Below are positions 63,257 to 64,000 of a DNA stretch of 64,000 bases, one piece after another; position 1 is the first letter of the stretch; every line of letters starts with the position of its first letter. Position numbers and translations under genes: made by a program. The notes under the pieces are model-generated. The model was given only the letters and a program-made list of their open reading frames with translations. It had not been told where the DNA came from and made no database searches. This DNA is from Gavia stellata (lineage: Eukaryota; Chordata; Aves; Gaviiformes; Gaviidae), in contig NC_082594.1 in the NCBI RefSeq assembly GCF_030936135.1, positions 17,323,553 to 17,387,552 on the forward strand, given 5' to 3'.

Positions 63257-64000
63257 TGATGCAGTACAGGAGAATGGTAAATAGAAAGGAAACCCAGCAA
63301 TGTAAGAATATTGACAGTCAAAGCCCGTAACGCATAACCTTTGAGCCAGCAGCTTGGCATGCACAGCCAGTCTGGCATTAGCATTACCTCGAGGGAGGCC
63401 TCGGTTTGTTTGACCTTGAGATTCTCACTCTTTGAATAAGCAGAAAATGGGATAATACTGAGGTAATACTTTCCCTCCTGAGGGAGGTGCCATTTATTAG
63501 CAGTTTTTACACGTTGTTATTTTGTTTATGATGGAAAATAGCCTCAGAAAGAGCTGGTTGCCTCAGTTCCCTGAACACAATTATATGTTAAGGGACTGTG
63601 GGAGCCACGAGTTAGGAGAAGCAGACCACAAAAATAAGGGAGAGAGTGTTTCATTAAAGGCACAGCTGATACTAAGCTCAGCAGAGCCTCTGCAAGCAGG
63701 CCGCGGCGAGGAGTGAAGGTGGATTGCCTTCCAGATGTACCCCAGCCACGAGCATCCTGATGTCCTGCCCAGGCAGGGCCAGCATCGCTCTGCCGGTCGC
63801 TCCAGCTCTGCCTCAAGGCCAAAGGCTCTCAAGGGTTTTCTGGTTAAACAGTTCTCTGTTGGAAAGTGGCACTTCAGTGGGACTGAAATGTTTAGTCAAT
63901 TTTGTCATAATTCAGCTTTGAAACAAATTTTGGTTTTGCTTTGAAAAAACACTTTTTGTTTTGAAAGTTGCAAATCAAACATTTCAGCAATGACGCTTTG
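63257..64000. other. Unassigned intergenic DNA at window end
   Basis: Short overlapping open frames in a moderately GC-rich patch (63.5-63.95 kb), open on both strands and without family resemblance. No gene can be supported. Confidence 0.5.

Noticed and set aside
1..64000. Search for tRNA/rRNA genes, CRISPR-like spaced repeats, or a clustered multi-gene system
   Set aside because: No cloverleaf with internal A/B boxes, no regularly spaced direct repeats, and no cluster of coding sequences was found; this is a single-gene vertebrate locus.

Overview
This is vertebrate, almost certainly avian, nuclear DNA. The genes are spliced with GT-AG introns, the promoter is a CpG island, most of the rest is AT-rich non-coding DNA, and the repeats are dominated by CR1 LINE fragments, one of them carrying recognisable endonuclease and reverse-transcriptase regions. 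A few much older SINE relics of the MIR/CORE-SINE type are also visible. The species cannot be named from the sequence.

The one protein-coding gene I can reconstruct in full is AASDHPPT, the cytosolic 4'-phosphopantetheinyl transferase, on the + strand. Six coding exons (5513-5656, 6727-6952, 25939-26060, 26523-26684, 31240-31317, 36365-36523) join in frame into a 296-residue protein. All five introns are GT-AG, and the family's metal- and CoA-binding motifs are intact. Intron 2 is about 19 kb and the other introns are 0.5-5 kb. Two candidate polyadenylation signals, at 36960 and 40324, would give a short or a long 3' UTR.

Layout: 1-4350 is AT-rich non-coding DNA, possibly intronic sequence of a divergent minus-strand gene. 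In mammals KBTBD3 lies head-to-head with AASDHPPT, but no KBTBD3 coding sequence is visible here. 4380-5950 is a CpG island acting as a probable bidirectional promoter, with NRF-1, CCAAT and ETS-like sites. 5513-36523 is the AASDHPPT coding span, with CR1 fragments in introns 2 and 5. 36524 to about 40350 is 3' UTR. From 40350 to the end is a gene-poor intergenic stretch with ancient SINE relics, microsatellites, a G4-prone C-rich tract, several perfect inverted repeats, and a head-to-tail pair of minus-strand CR1-type fragments at 58.0-59.9 kb.

I found no tRNA or rRNA gene, CRISPR array, complete transposon, intact viral gene, or convincing novel multi-gene system. The most notable unexplained structure is a perfect 18-bp inverted repeat with a 4-nt loop at 63217-63256. 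Most other observations are local DNA structures, repeat history and gene-structure details.
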